Notes: generated from the letters alone by a model not told the origin. Shown: positions 28,077 through 39,496, counted from the first letter of the stretch. The stretch: DNA of 64,000 bases from Bartonella sp. M0283 (GCF_016100455.1 NZ_JACFSK010000001.1:1054001-1118000), one strand, 5' to 3'. A program made the numbers and translations.

Positions 28077-28249
28077 CAAAATCCCAAATAAACAAAATCC
28101 GCACTGACTATGACTGAACGTTTATTCCCTGATGATGCGAGAGTTTTATTGCTATCAAATTTTGTGAATAAGTGCGAAACGCTATAAAATCCACCCTATC
28201 GCGCAATCAAATCGCGATCAGGTTAGCACAATTGATTTCGTAGTTCTTA

Positions 28250-28621
28250 TTACTTCTGTGCAACAGCCAAATCAGCCTGGGTCGCAGGACGAATTTCAAC
28301 GGACATTCCACAACCACAAGCAGACGTCTGATTGGGGTTATTAAAAACAAATCCGGTATGTAAAGTGGTTTTTTCGAAGTCGATCTGTGTGCCTAGCAGG
28401 AACAGAGTGGCTTCACGAGATACAAAAACCCGCGCACCATCATCTTCTGCAATATCGGCATTTTCGACGACAGACTTTGCGAGGTCGACAGTATATTCCA
28501 TACCTGCGCATCCACCCTTTTTTACGCCCACAACGATTCCATATGCATCGTTATTTGCCATTATGTCACGAATGCGCTCTTTGGCTGCATCTGTCATTGT
28601 GATTACTGAAAATCCGGCCAT
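28250..28621 (-). CDS. A-type Fe-S carrier (HesB/IscA/SufA family)
   Basis: 123 residues from the ATG at 28621, which has AAAGGAAC at good distance; an in-frame ATG-less extension to 28648 is unlikely. The three cluster-binding Cys are Cys38 (KKGGCAG), Cys102 and Cys104 (SACGCGMS). It delivers Fe-S clusters to apoproteins. In rhizobia this gene often ends the suf operon, but here it stands alone between mazG and a cytochrome gene. Confidence 0.92.
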   Translation of the reverse strand: MAGFSVITMTDAAKERIRDIMANNDAYGIVVGVKKGGCAGMEYTVDLAKSVVENADIAEDDGARVFVSREATLFLLGTQIDFEKTTLHTGFVFNNPNQTSACGCGMSVEIRPATQADLAVAQK

Positions 28622-28783
28622 AGATTGCTTGTTCCTTTTAATTTCCAAGTGCTAATCTGGTATTTCAATCGGCTGGCGTCAAGATTTAATCACGATTTTC
28701 GGAAAATCGGGTTCAATCTTTGAATACCAATACAAAAATTTTGGTGCTAATAATTAGCTAACGGAAAATTCTATGAGTGAAAT

Positions 28784-29194
28784 TTGATCAAGTTGATGCG
28801 TCGTCTTATTGTTTTTTGTCTTACGATTTTTAGCATTTCGACACTTGCTCCGGCATCTTACGCTGCTGATATCGAAAATGGAAAGATCGTTTTCAAACGT
28901 TGTGCCGCCTGCCATAATGCAGATAAGCCCGACAATCGGATCGGTCCGACGCTTCAAGGTATCATCGGGCGGAGAGCCGGCACACTTCAGGGCTACCGCT
29001 ATTCTCCTGCCATGGTCAATGCCGGTCAAAATGGCCTTATCTGGAATAGAGAGACACTCATAACCTATCTTCATAACCCGCAAGGGATGGTAAAAGGAAC
29101 GCGGATGGCATCCATTCGCCTGAATAATGATTCGGATATTGATGATCTCATTGCGTATCTGAATTCGGTCTTGCCCGTTCCCGATAAAAAATAA
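28784..29194 (+). CDS. Class I c-type cytochrome, periplasmic
   Basis: 136 residues with a signal peptide (hydrophobic LIVFCLTIFSISTLA, cleavage near SYAA) and one heme site CAACH (40-44). The axial Met is probably in GTRMASI. Resembles the small cytochrome c552/cycM group that carries electrons to oxidases. The TTG at 28784 and ATG at 28796 are both possible starts; neither has an ideal ribosome site. No oxidase genes are adjacent. Confidence 0.9.
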   Translation: MIKLMRRLIVFCLTIFSISTLAPASYAADIENGKIVFKRCAACHNADKPDNRIGPTLQGIIGRRAGTLQGYRYSPAMVNAGQNGLIWNRETLITYLHNPQGMVKGTRMASIRLNNDSDIDDLIAYLNSVLPVPDKK

Positions 29195-29645
29195 ACCAAC
29201 TCCGCATTAAAAATCCGACTTTTGCCGGCTGGCCTATGTTTGTTCTGCACGTGCCGGCACTACGCGTTTTCGGAATAACGGCACATTTTTTAAAATGATA
29301 AAAAATCAAATGGATTGTCTTTAGCTTCGTGAAAAAACGACAGATTAAGCAATTGTCGGGTTAAAGCATTTTGAACATGGATTTAACACAGAAACCGGAA
29401 TCGGTTTTTGCGGGAACGATAACTTCGCTTATAAAGATTTAAATGCCGGTGGGACGCAATGATGATCCCATAAGGTCAATAATCGAGGCCAAAAACTGAT
29501 AAAAGTTCGAGGAGAGCTATAATTCGGGTTCCCGTCAAATCTGCACAAAACAACGCAATTGAATAGTGTTCTAGCAATTTTGATCTTTTTTAAGAATTTT
29601 TCGCTTGCCTTTATATCGCTAGTATTTTAGGCCTTCTTCACGGTT
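29195..29645. other. Spacer before tRNA-Pro
   Basis: About 450 bases without a recognisable gene. The last 60 bases must hold the tRNA promoter; a TTGCCT at 29605-29610 is a candidate -35, but I see no clean -10 partner. Confidence 0.5.
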
Positions 29646-29722
<77 letters not shown>

Positions 29723-30101
29723 TTCTTCTTTCCGGCTTTTTGAGTTCTTTCGTGTAAAATGGCGCGCCTTACCGTACCATTACGTTTATCAAACGATGAA
29801 TCACGGGAAATAATCTCCCGAATTGCAATCTTAAGATCAGAAATGTGTTATGGATTTTCAAGATTCAGCGAACCTGACCGGCACTATATCACTTTATCAA
29901 GACATATAAATAAGCTCCTGAATATCCGGAGCTAAATCAAGCCAATTTGGTAGTCAGCTTTTTTCGTTATAGTGAGTTAACGAGGTAGTGATATTCCAAT
30001 GAATTCACGATCTGCGCATGAAAGAATTGTTGCTTCCGCTCATCGTTCACTATTTCAGCGGCCCGTTTTGTCCAACAATAACTTTCATTGAAAATGCTCA
30101 A
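29723..30101. other. Spacer between tRNA-Pro and gltD
   Basis: About 380 bases, no gene seen. A hairpin AGCTCC...GGAGCT occurs near 29912-29932 without a proper T run. Confidence 0.5.
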
Positions 30102-30132
30102 TATAAAAAGGCTCCGGAAATTCCGAAGCCTT
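30102..30132 (-). terminator. Terminator of the gltBD operon
   Basis: Read leftward, AAGGCTTCGG pairs with CCGGAGCCTT and is followed by a T run (TTTTTAT). It lies about 45 bases beyond the gltD stop. Confidence 0.85.
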
Positions 30133-30176
30133 GAAGCACATGGTATATCGCGGCTAATCCGCTCTTCGTCGTCAAT

Positions 30177-31631
30177 TTAACGAGGCAGCAATGTTTCGCC
30201 CATCAGGAACTCGTCAATGGCACGAGCAGCCTGCCGCCCTTCCCTGATTGCCCATACAACGAGTGATTGACCGCGTCTCACGTCACCGGCTGCAAAAAGC
30301 TTATCGACACTGGTTTTATAATTGTTCGTATCGGCCAAGACAGAATGCGCTCCGCGACGATCAACCTTCAACTTCAGACGGTCTCCCAACTCGCTACAAA
30401 CACCAGCTTCGAACGGTCCGGCAAAACCGATTGCGACAAATGCAAGATCAGCACGAATAAAAAACTCGGTACCGGCTATCGGTTTACGTTGTTCATCGAC
30501 ATGACAACATTTTACATGGGTCAATTCGCCATTTTCAGCAACGAACTCGAGTGTAGCAACCTGAAATTCGCGTTCTGCACCTTCCGCCTGACTGGTCGAG
30601 GTGCGCATTTTGGTAGCCCAATAAGGCCAAACACTGAGTTTATCTTCCTTTTCCGGTGGTTGAGGACGAATATCTAACTGGGTTACCTTGACGGCACCTT
30701 GGCGGAAAGCCGTTCCCACACAATCGGACGCAGTGTCGCCGCCGCCAACAACAACCACATGTTTTCCATCGGCGATGATCGGCGGTGAAGGCCAGCCCAC
30801 TGATTCGATATTTTCGCGCCCGACACGTTTATTTTGCTGAACGAGGTAACACATGGCGTCATGCACACCATGAAAATGGATTCCCGGAATATCGATCTTG
30901 CGCGGTGTTTCAGAACCACCGCAATAAAGAACCGCGTCATAATTGCTTAGGAGATCATCAACTGCCTTGTCGACGCCGATATTGACACCGCAATAGAAAG
31001 TGACGCCCTCGCCTTCCAATTGTTCGATACGGCGATCGATATGATGTTTTTCCATTTTAAAATCAGGAATGCCATAACGTAAAAGCCCTCCCGGACGGCT
31101 TTCACGTTCGTAAACATCGACCATATGCCCCGCACGGGCAAGTTGTTGCGCTGCCGCCATTCCTGACGGGCCTGATCCGATAATGGCAACTTTTTTTCCT
31201 GTTTTCGCTTCATTAGGCTGAGGTGCAAAAAAACCAAGTGCAAAAGCCTTATCAGCCAATGTTTGCTCGATTGTCTTGATTGTTACAGGAACATCCTCAA
31301 GATTGAGCGTGCATGCCTCTTCACAAGGTGCCGGACAAACGCGCCCTGTAAATTCAGGGAAATTGTTTGTGGAAAGAAGATTGTTGATCGCTTCCTTCCA
31401 ATTGCCTTTATAAACGAGGTCGTTCCAATCCGGTATCTGGTTATTGACAGGACACCCCGTCGAACCATGACAGTAAGGAATGCCACAATCCATACAACGC
31501 GCGGCCTGCTTCTGCACCTCTGCTTCGGACATCGGAATAGTAAATTCCCGAAAATGGCGGATGCGATCAGAGGCTGGCTGATACTTTTGAGATTGGCGAT
31601 CTATTTCAAGAAAACCGGTTACTTTACCCAT
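30177..31631 (-). CDS. gltD: GltD, glutamate synthase (NADPH) small subunit
   Basis: 484 residues. The N-terminal Fe-S region has CMDCGIPYC (46-54) and later RVCPAPCEEAC; an FAD loop AIIGSGPSGMAAAQQLARAG and an NADPH loop VVVGGGDTASDC follow. It feeds electrons from NADPH to GltB for conversion of glutamine and 2-oxoglutarate to two glutamates. It lies 46 bases downstream of gltB on the same strand and shares the terminator at 30102-30132. Confidence 0.96.
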   Translation of the reverse strand: MGKVTGFLEIDRQSQKYQPASDRIRHFREFTIPMSEAEVQKQAARCMDCGIPYCHGSTGCPVNNQIPDWNDLVYKGNWKEAINNLLSTNNFPEFTGRVCPAPCEEACTLNLEDVPVTIKTIEQTLADKAFALGFFAPQPNEAKTGKKVAIIGSGPSGMAAAQQLARAGHMVDVYERESRPGGLLRYGIPDFKMEKHHIDRRIEQLEGEGVTFYCGVNIGVDKAVDDLLSNYDAVLYCGGSETPRKIDIPGIHFHGVHDAMCYLVQQNKRVGRENIESVGWPSPPIIADGKHVVVVGGGDTASDCVGTAFRQGAVKVTQLDIRPQPPEKEDKLSVWPYWATKMRTSTSQAEGAEREFQVATLEFVAENGELTHVKCCHVDEQRKPIAGTEFFIRADLAFVAIGFAGPFEAGVCSELGDRLKLKVDRRGAHSVLADTNNYKTSVDKLFAAGDVRRGQSLVVWAIREGRQAARAIDEFLMGETLLPR

Positions 31632-31677
31632 TTGTTGTTTCCGTATCTGAAGTTTGCATTATGGACACCGGCTGCTG

Positions 31678-34600
31678 TTATTCAGCAGCTGTTTCCATGC
31701 GCATCTGTTCCATTTCTTCCAAAGCACGGCGATATTCGACCGGCATAATTTTTACAAATTTCGGACGATATTGATCCCAATTATCCAGGATTTCCTTGGC
31801 CCGTGCCGAGCCAGTGTAATGCAGATGATTGGCAATCATTTGAGCCAGTCGCTCTTCATCATGGTGGGTCATATTGGCCGAGACATCTACCCGACCTTTA
31901 TGCATGAGGTCACCACCGTGATGATGAAGTTTTTCAAGCATATCATCTTCTTCGGGAACAGGTTCGAGTTCAACCATCGCCATGTTGCATCTTTTAGCAA
32001 AATCACCTGCTTCATCGAGCACATAGGCAACGCCGCCCGACATGCCGGCAGCAAAGTTTCTGCCGGTCTTGCCGATCACAACCACGATACCGCCGGTCAT
32101 ATATTCACATCCGTGATCGCCAACTCCCTCGACGACCGCAGCAACGCCCGAATTACGCACAGCAAAACGTTCGCCTGCCACGCCGCGGAAATAACATTCG
32201 CCTTCAATCCCGCCATAAAGAACGGTATTTCCGACAATGATCGAATCCTCGGCGACAACATTACTGTCTTCAGGTGGACGAACAATAATTCTGCCGCCAG
32301 AAAGACCTTTGCCAACATAATCATTACCATCGCCGATAAGGTCAAAGGTTATCCCTTTGGCAAGGAAAGCACCAAACGACTGACCGGCTGTGCCCTTGAA
32401 ATGAACGTTTATGGTATTATCCGGCAATCCTCTTTGACGATAACGTCTCGCCACTTCGCCAGAGAGCATGGCACCGGCAGATCTGTCAACATTGCGTATG
32501 AGCGTTTCAAACTCGACAGGCTTTTTTGTTTCGAGAGCTGCCGAAGCGCGCTCAATCAGCTTACGGTCAAGTACATCCTCAATCGGATGATGTTGACGTT
32601 CCGTGTGTCTTGTCTGTTTCTTTTCGGCATCAGGCTTATAGAAGATACGACTGAAATCGAGACCTTTTGCTTTCCAATGATCGATCGCCGGCTGTTTATC
32701 CAACAAATCCGATTGACCAATAATATCGTCGAGTTTTTTGAAGCCCATATGTGCCAGAATAGCGCGTACTTCTTCGGCAAGATAAAAGAAGAAGTTGATC
32801 ACATGTTCCGGCGTTCCTTTGAAACGCTTGCGCAATACGGGATCCTGTGTCGCAACGCCGGTCGGGCATGTGTTAAGATGGCATTTGCGCATCATGACAC
32901 AGCCTGCCGCAATCAGCGGAGCTGTCGCAAAGCCGAATTCGTCAGCCCCGAGAAGCGCCCCGATAATGACATCGCGACCTGTTCTTAAACCGCCATCAAC
33001 CTGTAATGCAACACGCGAACGCAAACCATTGAGAACCAGCGTTTGCTGGGTTTCGGCAAGTCCCATTTCCCACGATGAACCGGCATTCCTGACCGAGGTC
33101 AAAGGAGAAGCTCCTGTACCACCGTCATAACCGGAAATCGTAATGTGATCGGCACGAGCCTTGGCAACACCTGCCGCAACTGTTCCAACACCTACTTCCG
33201 ACACAAGTTTTACAGAAATGTCTGCAAATTCATTGACATTTTTCAGGTCAAAAATGAGCTGCGCCAAATCTTCGATCGAGTAGATATCGTGATGTGGAGG
33301 CGGTGAAATCAAACCGACACCCTGCGTCGAGTGACGCGTTTTGGCAATAATAGCGTCAACTTTATGCCCCGGTAATTGTCCACCTTCACCAGGCTTGGCA
33401 CCTTGCGCCACTTTGATTTGTATAACATCGGCATTAACAAGATATTCAGCCGTTACACCAAAACGGCCGGAAGCCACCTGCTTGATTGCGGACCGTTCAG
33501 GGTTTTGTGTACCGTCCGGCAAAGGATAAAGACGATCTGGTTCTTCACCACCTTCGCCGGTATTGGATTTTCCGCCGATTTTATTCATGGCACGAGCCAA
33601 TGTCGTGTGGGCTTCGCGCGAGATCGAACCGAATGACATCGCACCGGTTGAAAACCGCTTTACAATTTCGGTAGCCGGTTCAACGTCCTCAATCGCGACG
33701 GGTTTCGCACCACGCTCTTCTGCGCTTTTGATTTTGAAAAGGCCACGAATCGTCTTTGCACGGGCGGTTTCACCGTTTATACGTTGTGAATAAGCCGTAA
33801 AAAGCGCCGGATTGGATGTGCGAACAGAATGCTGCAGACTTGCAACTGCATCTGGCGTCCAGATATGCGCTTCACCACGAATACGATATGCATATTCACC
33901 GCCAACATCAAGCGAATGGAGGAGAACAGGATCATTGCTGAATGCGGCTGTATGGCGTTTAACTGTTTCAGCCGCAATCTGGTCCAGATCGACCCCTTCG
34001 ATTGTGGTTGCTGTACCCGTAAAGAAACGGTCAACAAAAGACTGTTTTAGCCCGACTGCATCGAATATTTGCGCGCCACAATAGGATTGATAGGTTGATA
34101 TGCCCATTTTGGACATAACCTTGAGCATACCTTTGCCAATCGATTTTATATAGCGATAAATTACTTCGTGCTCTTCAACTTCTTTCGGAAATTCTCCACG
34201 CTCGAACATGTCGATCAATGTATCGAATGCGAGGTACGGGTTGATCGCCTCTGCCCCATAGCCAGCAAGGCAACAGAAATGGTGAATTTCACGAGGTTCG
34301 CCGGTTTCGACAACCAATCCGACGGACGTGCGCAACCCCTTTCTGATGAGATGATGGTGAACAGCCGCTGTCGCGAGCAATGCAGGAATAGGTATACGGT
34401 CCGGTCCAATCTGGCGATCGGACAGAATGATAATATTATAACCACCGTGAACTGCAGCTTCTGCACGCTCGCAGAGGCGTTCCACCGCACCTTCAAGCCC
34501 TGCTGCCCCTTCCTGAACGGAATAGGTGATATCAATTGTCTTTGTATCAAAGTGGTCTTCCGTCTGGCCAATAGCCCGGATTTTTTCGAGATCTCCGTTT

Positions 34601-36405
34601 GTCAAAATCGGTTGACGAACTTCCAGACGCTTGCGACGCGAGGTCCCGACCAAATCGAATATATTCGGACGTGGCCCGATGAAAGAAACGAGACTCATCA
34701 CCAGCTCTTCACGGATCGGATCGATAGGAGGATTGGTAACTTGCGCAAAATTCTGCTTGAAATAAGTATAAAGCAGTTTGGATTTATCGGACATTGCCGA
34801 GATCGGTGTATCAACACCCATTGAGCCGATCGGCTCTTGTCCGGTTGTTGCCATTGGTGAAAGCAGAAACTTCTTGTCTTCCTGCGTATAGCCGAACGCC
34901 TGTTGACGGTCGAGCAGCGACACATCCTTGCGTAAAGACCGCGGTTCGACGGGAGCAAGATCTTCAAGAATAAGCTGGGTGTTATCCAGCCATTGACGAT
35001 AAGGATGTTTGGAAGCAATTTCGGACTTTATTTCTTCATCCGATACAATGCGCCCTTCTTCCAGATTAATGAGCAACATTTTGCCCGGCTGCAAACGCCA
35101 CTTGCGGATAATGTGCTTTTCTTCAACAGGAATAACGCCGGCTTCCGAAGCCATGATGACATAATCGTTATCTGTCACAATATAACGCGCCGGACGCAGA
35201 CCATTACGATCAAGCGTTGCACCTATCTGGCGACCATCAGTGAAGGCAATTGCCGCCGGTCCATCCCATGGTTCCATCAGTGCCGCATGATATTCATAGA
35301 ACGAACGTCGTTCGACACTCATGAGACTATTTCCTGCCCAAGCTTCAGGAATGAGCATCATCATCGCATGAGGGAGCGAGTAACCACCCTCATATAAAAA
35401 TTCCAAAGCATTATCAAAACAGGCTGTATCCGATTGTCCTTCATAGGAAATTGGCCAGAGTTTTGAAATATCATTGCCGTAAAGCTCTGAATCGACCGAA
35501 GCCTGACGGGCAGCCATCCAGTTGACGTTTCCTCTCAGCGTATTGATTTCACCATTATGAGCAATCATCCGATAAGGGTGAGCAAGTTTCCAGGATGGAA
35601 AAGTATTGGTTGAAAAACGCTGGTGCACAAGCGCCAAAGCACTTTCAAAACGTTCATCTTGCAAATCTTTATAATAAGCACCAACTTGGAAGGCCAAAAA
35701 CATGCCTTTGTAAATAACAGTGCGGGACGACAGACAAACGACATAAAAGCCATTATCTCTTCCACCTGTCTCATGGAAGATTCTGTTCGAGATAACCTTG
35801 CGCAGCACAAAAAGCCGCCGTTCAAAATCGTCATCCGATTTTATAGATGGGTCGCGACCGATAAAAACCTGCCGATGAACCGGCTCTGTTGCAACAATCG
35901 CAGGCGCTTTCGAGAGCGAAGAATTATCAACCGGCACATCACGAAAAGCAATAAAATGCTGGCCTTCCGAGGCAATAACTTCCTTCACAATCTGCTCGAT
36001 ATGGGCTCGCATCGCTTCGTCGCGCGGCATAAATATATGTCCGACAGCATATTGACCGGCTTTCGGCAATTCCACGCCCTGTTCGGCCATAACCTCACGA
36101 AAAAAACGGTCCGGTATCTGGACCAATATACCTGCACCATCGCCCACTAAAGGATCTGCCCCAACCGCACCCCGGTGAGTGAGATTTTCAAGCATGAAAA
36201 GCCCATCTTCAATGATCTTGTGGGATTTTACATTTTTCAACTGTGCAATAAATCCCACCCCGCAAGCATCATGTTCATTTTTAGGGCTGTACAGTCCTTG
36301 CGCGGCCGGAATTCCATAAGCCGACGTGGCCCCTGCGCCCGCCAATGATGACGTTATTGAACCATTTTGAGTAATTTTATTACCTGAAATAACGCTATCC
36401 GACAT
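31678..36405 (-). CDS. gltB: GltB, glutamate synthase large subunit
   Basis: 1575 residues, the usual size. A 47-residue propeptide precedes the class II amidotransferase nucleophile Cys48 in HDACGVGF. The FMN-binding synthase domain includes [12 protein letters not shown] and [13 protein letters not shown], with the 3Fe-4S Cys around [16 protein letters not shown]-terminal GXGXG-rich beta helix ends the protein. It works with GltD in ammonia assimilation. The start is a clear ATG at 36405 with AGGGCTTTC upstream; the propeptide is Ser/Ala/Gly-rich. Confidence 0.97.
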   Translation of the reverse strand: MSDSVISGNKITQNGSITSSLAGAGATSAYGIPAAQGLYSPKNEHDACGVGFIAQLKNVKSHKIIEDGLFMLENLTHRGAVGADPLVGDGAGILVQIPDRFFREVMAEQGVELPKAGQYAVGHIFMPRDEAMRAHIEQIVKEVIASEGQHFIAFRDVPVDNSSLSKAPAIVATEPVHRQVFIGRDPSIKSDDDFERRLFVLRKVISNRIFHETGGRDNGFYVVCLSSRTVIYKGMFLAFQVGAYYKDLQDERFESALALVHQRFSTNTFPSWKLAHPYRMIAHNGEINTLRGNVNWMAARQASVDSELYGNDISKLWPISYEGQSDTACFDNALEFLYEGGYSLPHAMMMLIPEAWAGNSLMSVERRSFYEYHAALMEPWDGPAAIAFTDGRQIGATLDRNGLRPARYIVTDNDYVIMASEAGVIPVEEKHIIRKWRLQPGKMLLINLEEGRIVSDEEIKSEIASKHPYRQWLDNTQLILEDLAPVEPRSLRKDVSLLDRQQAFGYTQEDKKFLLSPMATTGQEPIGSMGVDTPISAMSDKSKLLYTYFKQNFAQVTNPPIDPIREELVMSLVSFIGPRPNIFDLVGTSRRKRLEVRQPILTNGDLEKIRAIGQTEDHFDTKTIDITYSVQEGAAGLEGAVERLCERAEAAVHGGYNIIILSDRQIGPDRIPIPALLATAAVHHHLIRKGLRTSVGLVVETGEPREIHHFCCLAGYGAEAINPYLAFDTLIDMFERGEFPKEVEEHEVIYRYIKSIGKGMLKVMSKMGISTYQSYCGAQIFDAVGLKQSFVDRFFTGTATTIEGVDLDQIAAETVKRHTAAFSNDPVLLHSLDVGGEYAYRIRGEAHIWTPDAVASLQHSVRTSNPALFTAYSQRINGETARAKTIRGLFKIKSAEERGAKPVAIEDVEPATEIVKRFSTGAMSFGSISREAHTTLARAMNKIGGKSNTGEGGEEPDRLYPLPDGTQNPERSAIKQVASGRFGVTAEYLVNADVIQIKVAQGAKPGEGGQLPGHKVDAIIAKTRHSTQGVGLISPPPHHDIYSIEDLAQLIFDLKNVNEFADISVKLVSEVGVGTVAAGVAKARADHITISGYDGGTGASPLTSVRNAGSSWEMGLAETQQTLVLNGLRSRVALQVDGGLRTGRDVIIGALLGADEFGFATAPLIAAGCVMMRKCHLNTCPTGVATQDPVLRKRFKGTPEHVINFFFYLAEEVRAILAHMGFKKLDDIIGQSDLLDKQPAIDHWKAKGLDFSRIFYKPDAEKKQTRHTERQHHPIEDVLDRKLIERASAALETKKPVEFETLIRNVDRSAGAMLSGEVARRYRQRGLPDNTINVHFKGTAGQSFGAFLAKGITFDLIGDGNDYVGKGLSGGRIIVRPPEDSNVVAEDSIIVGNTVLYGGIEGECYFRGVAGERFAVRNSGVAAVVEGVGDHGCEYMTGGIVVVIGKTGRNFAAGMSGGVAYVLDEAGDFAKRCNMAMVELEPVPEEDDMLEKLHHHGGDLMHKGRVDVSANMTHHDEERLAQMIANHLHYTGSARAKEILDNWDQYRPKFVKIMPVEYRRALEEMEQMRMETAAE

Positions 36406-36822
36406 TTAGAAAGCCCTTTTTTCACAAACCAATATGAAAACTACGCCAGAAATTTGCTGTTTTTAGTCTTCAAATAGCATTGTTAGCACGGCGTAATCTC
36501 TCGTTTAAGAAGCTATGTCAGAAAGATTCTAAGTTTTCAACTGCTAAACGTAAAAATTAAAATATTATTTCAAAAATTGTTTATTTAATTTATTTTTATT
36601 ATTTTAATTGTGATATTTCGTTTCATTTATTTTTTAGTTGGAAGAAAAAGGCTTCCTCTCCGTTAAAAATCCCCGAGAGTCTGTGGCTGGAGAAGTGCCT
36701 TTCCGGATAAAGATTGGAATGGTGGTTTTAAAAACGCGCTTCAATTATTGTCGATAAAAACAACAGTGCCGAAAAAGAGAAATTCATTCCGGAACATTCA
36801 TTTCAGACAAAAACTAGATAAT
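36406..36822. other. gltB upstream spacer
   Basis: About 415 very AT-rich bases between the gltB start and the hsp20 terminator. It must hold the gltBD promoter, but I could not single out sites. No gene seen. Confidence 0.5.
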
Positions 36823-36863
36823 AAAAAAGCGTGAAGTCTGTCTTTGACAGACCATCACGCTTT
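36823..36863 (-). terminator. Terminator of the hsp20 gene
   Basis: Read leftward, AAAGCGTGA and TCACGCTTT form the outer stem and GTCTGTC/GACAGAC the inner stem around AAA, followed by six T. It lies just past the hsp20 stop. Confidence 0.92.
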
Positions 36864-36886
36864 CCGAAGTTAACATTCAGGAATAA

Positions 36887-37375
36887 TTATTCCGCTGCTT
36901 CAACTTCCACATCATGTTTTTGGACACGCTTGTTGGTGTTAGAAGCTTTTGGCGTCTGCACCGCTATTTTACGCGGCTTCATTTCTTCGGGAATTTCCCG
37001 TTTCAATTCAATATGAAGCAAACCATTTTGAAGCTGTGCGCCAACCACTTCAACGTGATCAGCTAATTGGAAGCGACGTTCAAAGGACCGCGAAGCTATT
37101 CCACGATAGAGAAAATCACCTTCATCATTTTCTTCTTCATGTGATTTCTCACCCTTTACAGTGAGCTGATGGCTTTGTGCTTCGATATCAATTTCATCTT
37201 CGGAAAATCCGGCCACCGCCATGGAAATCCGATAGGAATTCTCGCTCAACCGTTCGATATTATATGGAGGATAAGCTTGAACGCTCTCCGGTTGTGTCAT
37301 CGTGTCAAACATATTGAATAAACGGTCAAAACCGACAGTTGAACGATATAATGGTGAAAAATCTACTTGACGCAT
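36887..37375 (-). CDS. Small heat shock protein, Hsp20/IbpA family
   Basis: 162 residues. N-terminal MRQVDFSPLYRSTVGFDRLF and the central alpha-crystallin domain (about 38-135, with YRISMAVAGFSEDEI and the LLHIELKREIPEE motif) match the rhizobial class A Hsp20/IbpA proteins. It is a cytoplasmic holdase chaperone. A very strong GAAGGAGGG lies before the ATG, in a leader that resembles a heat-responsive element. Monocistronic with its own terminator. Confidence 0.93.
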   Translation of the reverse strand: MRQVDFSPLYRSTVGFDRLFNMFDTMTQPESVQAYPPYNIERLSENSYRISMAVAGFSEDEIDIEAQSHQLTVKGEKSHEEENDEGDFLYRGIASRSFERRFQLADHVEVVGAQLQNGLLHIELKREIPEEMKPRKIAVQTPKASNTNKRVQKHDVEVEAAE

Positions 37376-37506
37376 AATAATTGCCCTCCTTCAGAGCGAC
37401 GATTTGTTTGGTTACGGCAATCTCCAAAAAGGCAGATCAATATAACCAACGACCCCGTATCGGCGATCGCAAAGCTTATCTGGTTATTAATTAGTCGACT
37501 TTCAAG
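37376..37506 (-). promoter_or_regulatory. Heat-shock leader: possible ROSE-like thermometer and sigma-32-type promoter
   Basis: Next to the hsp20 ATG, TCGCT precedes AAGGAGGG by four bases. This is the U(U/C)GCU-anti-AGGA arrangement of the 3' hairpin of ROSE RNA thermometers, common before rhizobial hsp20 genes. About 100 bases upstream (37476-37506), CTTGAAA and CCAGATAA are spaced like an alphaproteobacterial RpoH promoter. Folding was judged by eye. Confidence 0.4.
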
Positions 37507-37800
37507 ACATTGGCTAAAAATTGTTCAAAATTTAACATCCGCAAATCGACGCCACCGCCAAGGCGGGCGTAGAAAGGTTTTTTTATTCCCCTCCTCTCGC
37601 TTAAGGTTCTCTTTTATTCATTTTTCCGAAATCGGAATTTTGTAATCTTACCCATTCCAAGCAGGAGCAAGTTATGTTTTTGTGATACATTCCGATGAGG
37701 TAAAAAGTCGGAAATGTTTTTTTAAATTTTGCGGACTAAATGGACAAAGGCTATAGCGAGACAACAAGGTGAGATAGTAGAATTGGACACGCTCCTGACA

Positions 37801-38721
37801 ATGCCAAGCGACAAGAATGGAATATGCTTTCTCCACACGTCTTTTATGGAAACCTCGGACAAAAGACGCTTGCGCATTGTTTCGAAAGTACAAAAACACA
37901 ACTACAAAAAAGGCACTCTGATTTTTCTTCAGGGGATGGAAGATAGTTGTGAAAGATATGGAGAATTGTTTTACGAGCTATCGGCACGCGGCTTCTCTTA
38001 TGCGTCCTTTGATTGGTATGGGCAGGGTGAATCTGTTCCTGAGACAGGGAATAAGAAAATTTCCAGATTAACCTTCGATATCAATCAGCACATAGGTGAT
38101 CTTAACGAATTTCTGCAAAAGATTGTTTATCCCGATTGCCCACCTCCCTACTATTTTCTGGCTTATGATATGGGATGCCTTATCGCAATTTCCGCACTCG
38201 ATATCATCAACAACCAGTGCCAACGCTTTATAGGTCTTTCACCGCTTTTCACTCCATTGGGGTACACGACCGACAGTTTCCAAAGCAAACTCACGAGCCT
38301 TATGACCGATTTTGGTCTTGGCCGTTTGAAACTGCCACGAGCTAAATCACTATGTTCAAACATTAACGGTCCGACAAAAGGAACGAATTCTGAAATTGAT
38401 CGGCTAAAAAACTCGCAAAATATTCCTTTACCTGACAGGCGCTGGCTTGCCAGGGTTCTTGAAACAGTAAATTTTGCAAAGGCCCGCTTAAACAAAAACG
38501 ATTTGCGTTTCCCGACGATTTTTGTTCTGGGGCATAATGATAAACTGATCAATAATCAGAAATTGCTTCGTTTTTGCGACAATGTCAGGCTCGCCGACAT
38601 AATGACCCTTTTTGGTGCCGGGCACGACATCCTGAATGGGGCAGACAATTCTAAAAAGCAGTTCTGGGCACTATTCGACACGTTTATTCCAGGCACCAAG
38701 GCCTATGATATCAATTATTGA
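37801..38721 (+). CDS. Alpha/beta hydrolase (PldB-like) with Asp at the nucleophile elbow
   Basis: 306 residues from ATG 37801; the frame is open to a TTG at 37729, and no start has a good ribosome site. The fold is that of the serine aminopeptidase S33/lysophospholipase group: LIFLQGMEDSCERYGELF, FDWYGQGES, a late acid in VLGHNDKLIN and His in GAGHDILNG. The nucleophile elbow reads AYDMGC (Asp encoded at 38167-38169) where relatives have GHSMGG. An Asp nucleophile is used by epoxide hydrolases and haloalkane dehalogenases, so this may be altered chemistry or an inactive copy. It overlaps the convergent hisN end by 11 bases. Confidence 0.8.
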   Translation: MPSDKNGICFLHTSFMETSDKRRLRIVSKVQKHNYKKGTLIFLQGMEDSCERYGELFYELSARGFSYASFDWYGQGESVPETGNKKISRLTFDINQHIGDLNEFLQKIVYPDCPPPYYFLAYDMGCLIAISALDIINNQCQRFIGLSPLFTPLGYTTDSFQSKLTSLMTDFGLGRLKLPRAKSLCSNINGPTKGTNSEIDRLKNSQNIPLPDRRWLARVLETVNFAKARLNKNDLRFPTIFVLGHNDKLINNQKLLRFCDNVRLADIMTLFGAGHDILNGADNSKKQFWALFDTFIPGTKAYDINY

Positions 38722-39496
38722 GAATTGATAGAGCCGCATCGCATAATTCCGGAGTAGCTGCTGCCACGATATTTCCGGCGTCCTCCGCCTTTTCACCATT
38801 CCACTGCTTGATGACGCCGCCAGCCTGTTCGATAATCGGAATTAATGCCATGATATCGTAAGGTTTCAGTTCTGTTTCAACGACAAGATCGACAAAACCC
38901 GCAGCGAGCATGGCAAAAGCATAACAATCCGCACTGTAGCGCGTTAAGCGTGCTTTTGAGCGGAGTTCGGCAAAACGAGCTTTGTCTCCCCCTTTGAATA
39001 GTTCTGGATCAGTTGTAAAAATTGTCGCTTCAGCAAGCAATTTGCATGAGCTTGTGGAGAGCTTTCTGTGTTGACCATCATGAATTGTATAAAGATAACT
39101 TCCCTTTCCGCAACTGTAATAAAGTTCGCGTGTGAAAGGTTGTGTCATCATCCCTGCTACTGCTTTGCCAGCCTTTTTTAATCCTACAAGACTGCCCCAA
39201 ACAGGCATTCCCGTTATGAAAGAACGGGTCCCGTCTATCGGGTCGATTACCCATATATGGTCGTTAAGCCCATTCAAGGCAGGAAATTCCTCACCGGCGA
39301 TTCCATCATCAGGACATTGCTGATGGATATATTCACGTAAGGCAATTTCGGTTTTGCGATCAGCAATTGTTACGGGGTCGAAACCGGTCTTGTCTTTATT
39401 ATCAATTGAAAGCGTATGTCGAAAAAAAGGAAGAGACGTCTCCTCTACTATTTTAGCGATTTTTTGAAAAAATTCGAATCCCGGAAGATCACTCAT
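38711..39496 (-). CDS. hisN: HisN-type histidinol-phosphatase / inositol monophosphatase family
   Basis: 261 residues of the IMPase superfamily with the metal sites GEEFP (68-72) and VIDPIDGTRSF, and a C-terminal ELKPYDIMALIPIIEQAGG. The position next to N-formylglutamate amidohydrolase and cpdR matches the rhizobial hisN locus, favouring histidinol-phosphate phosphatase. Inositol or sulfonucleotide phosphatase activity cannot be excluded. Its 3' end overlaps the convergent hydrolase gene. Confidence 0.85.
   Translation of the reverse strand: MSDLPGFEFFQKIAKIVEETSLPFFRHTLSIDNKDKTGFDPVTIADRKTEIALREYIHQQCPDDGIAGEEFPALNGLNDHIWVIDPIDGTRSFITGMPVWGSLVGLKKAGKAVAGMMTQPFTRELYYSCGKGSYLYTIHDGQHRKLSTSSCKLLAEATIFTTDPELFKGGDKARFAELRSKARLTRYSADCYAFAMLAAGFVDLVVETELKPYDIMALIPIIEQAGGVIKQWNGEKAEDAGNIVAAATPELCDAALSILNN

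Noticed and set aside
31654..32988. 444-codon open frame opposite gltB
   Set aside because: It is antisense to a strongly conserved gene, has no family resemblance, and its residue pattern is that of a reading-frame shadow.
34168..34824. 218-codon open frame opposite gltB
   Set aside because: A shadow of gltB with no ribosome site or recognisable motif.
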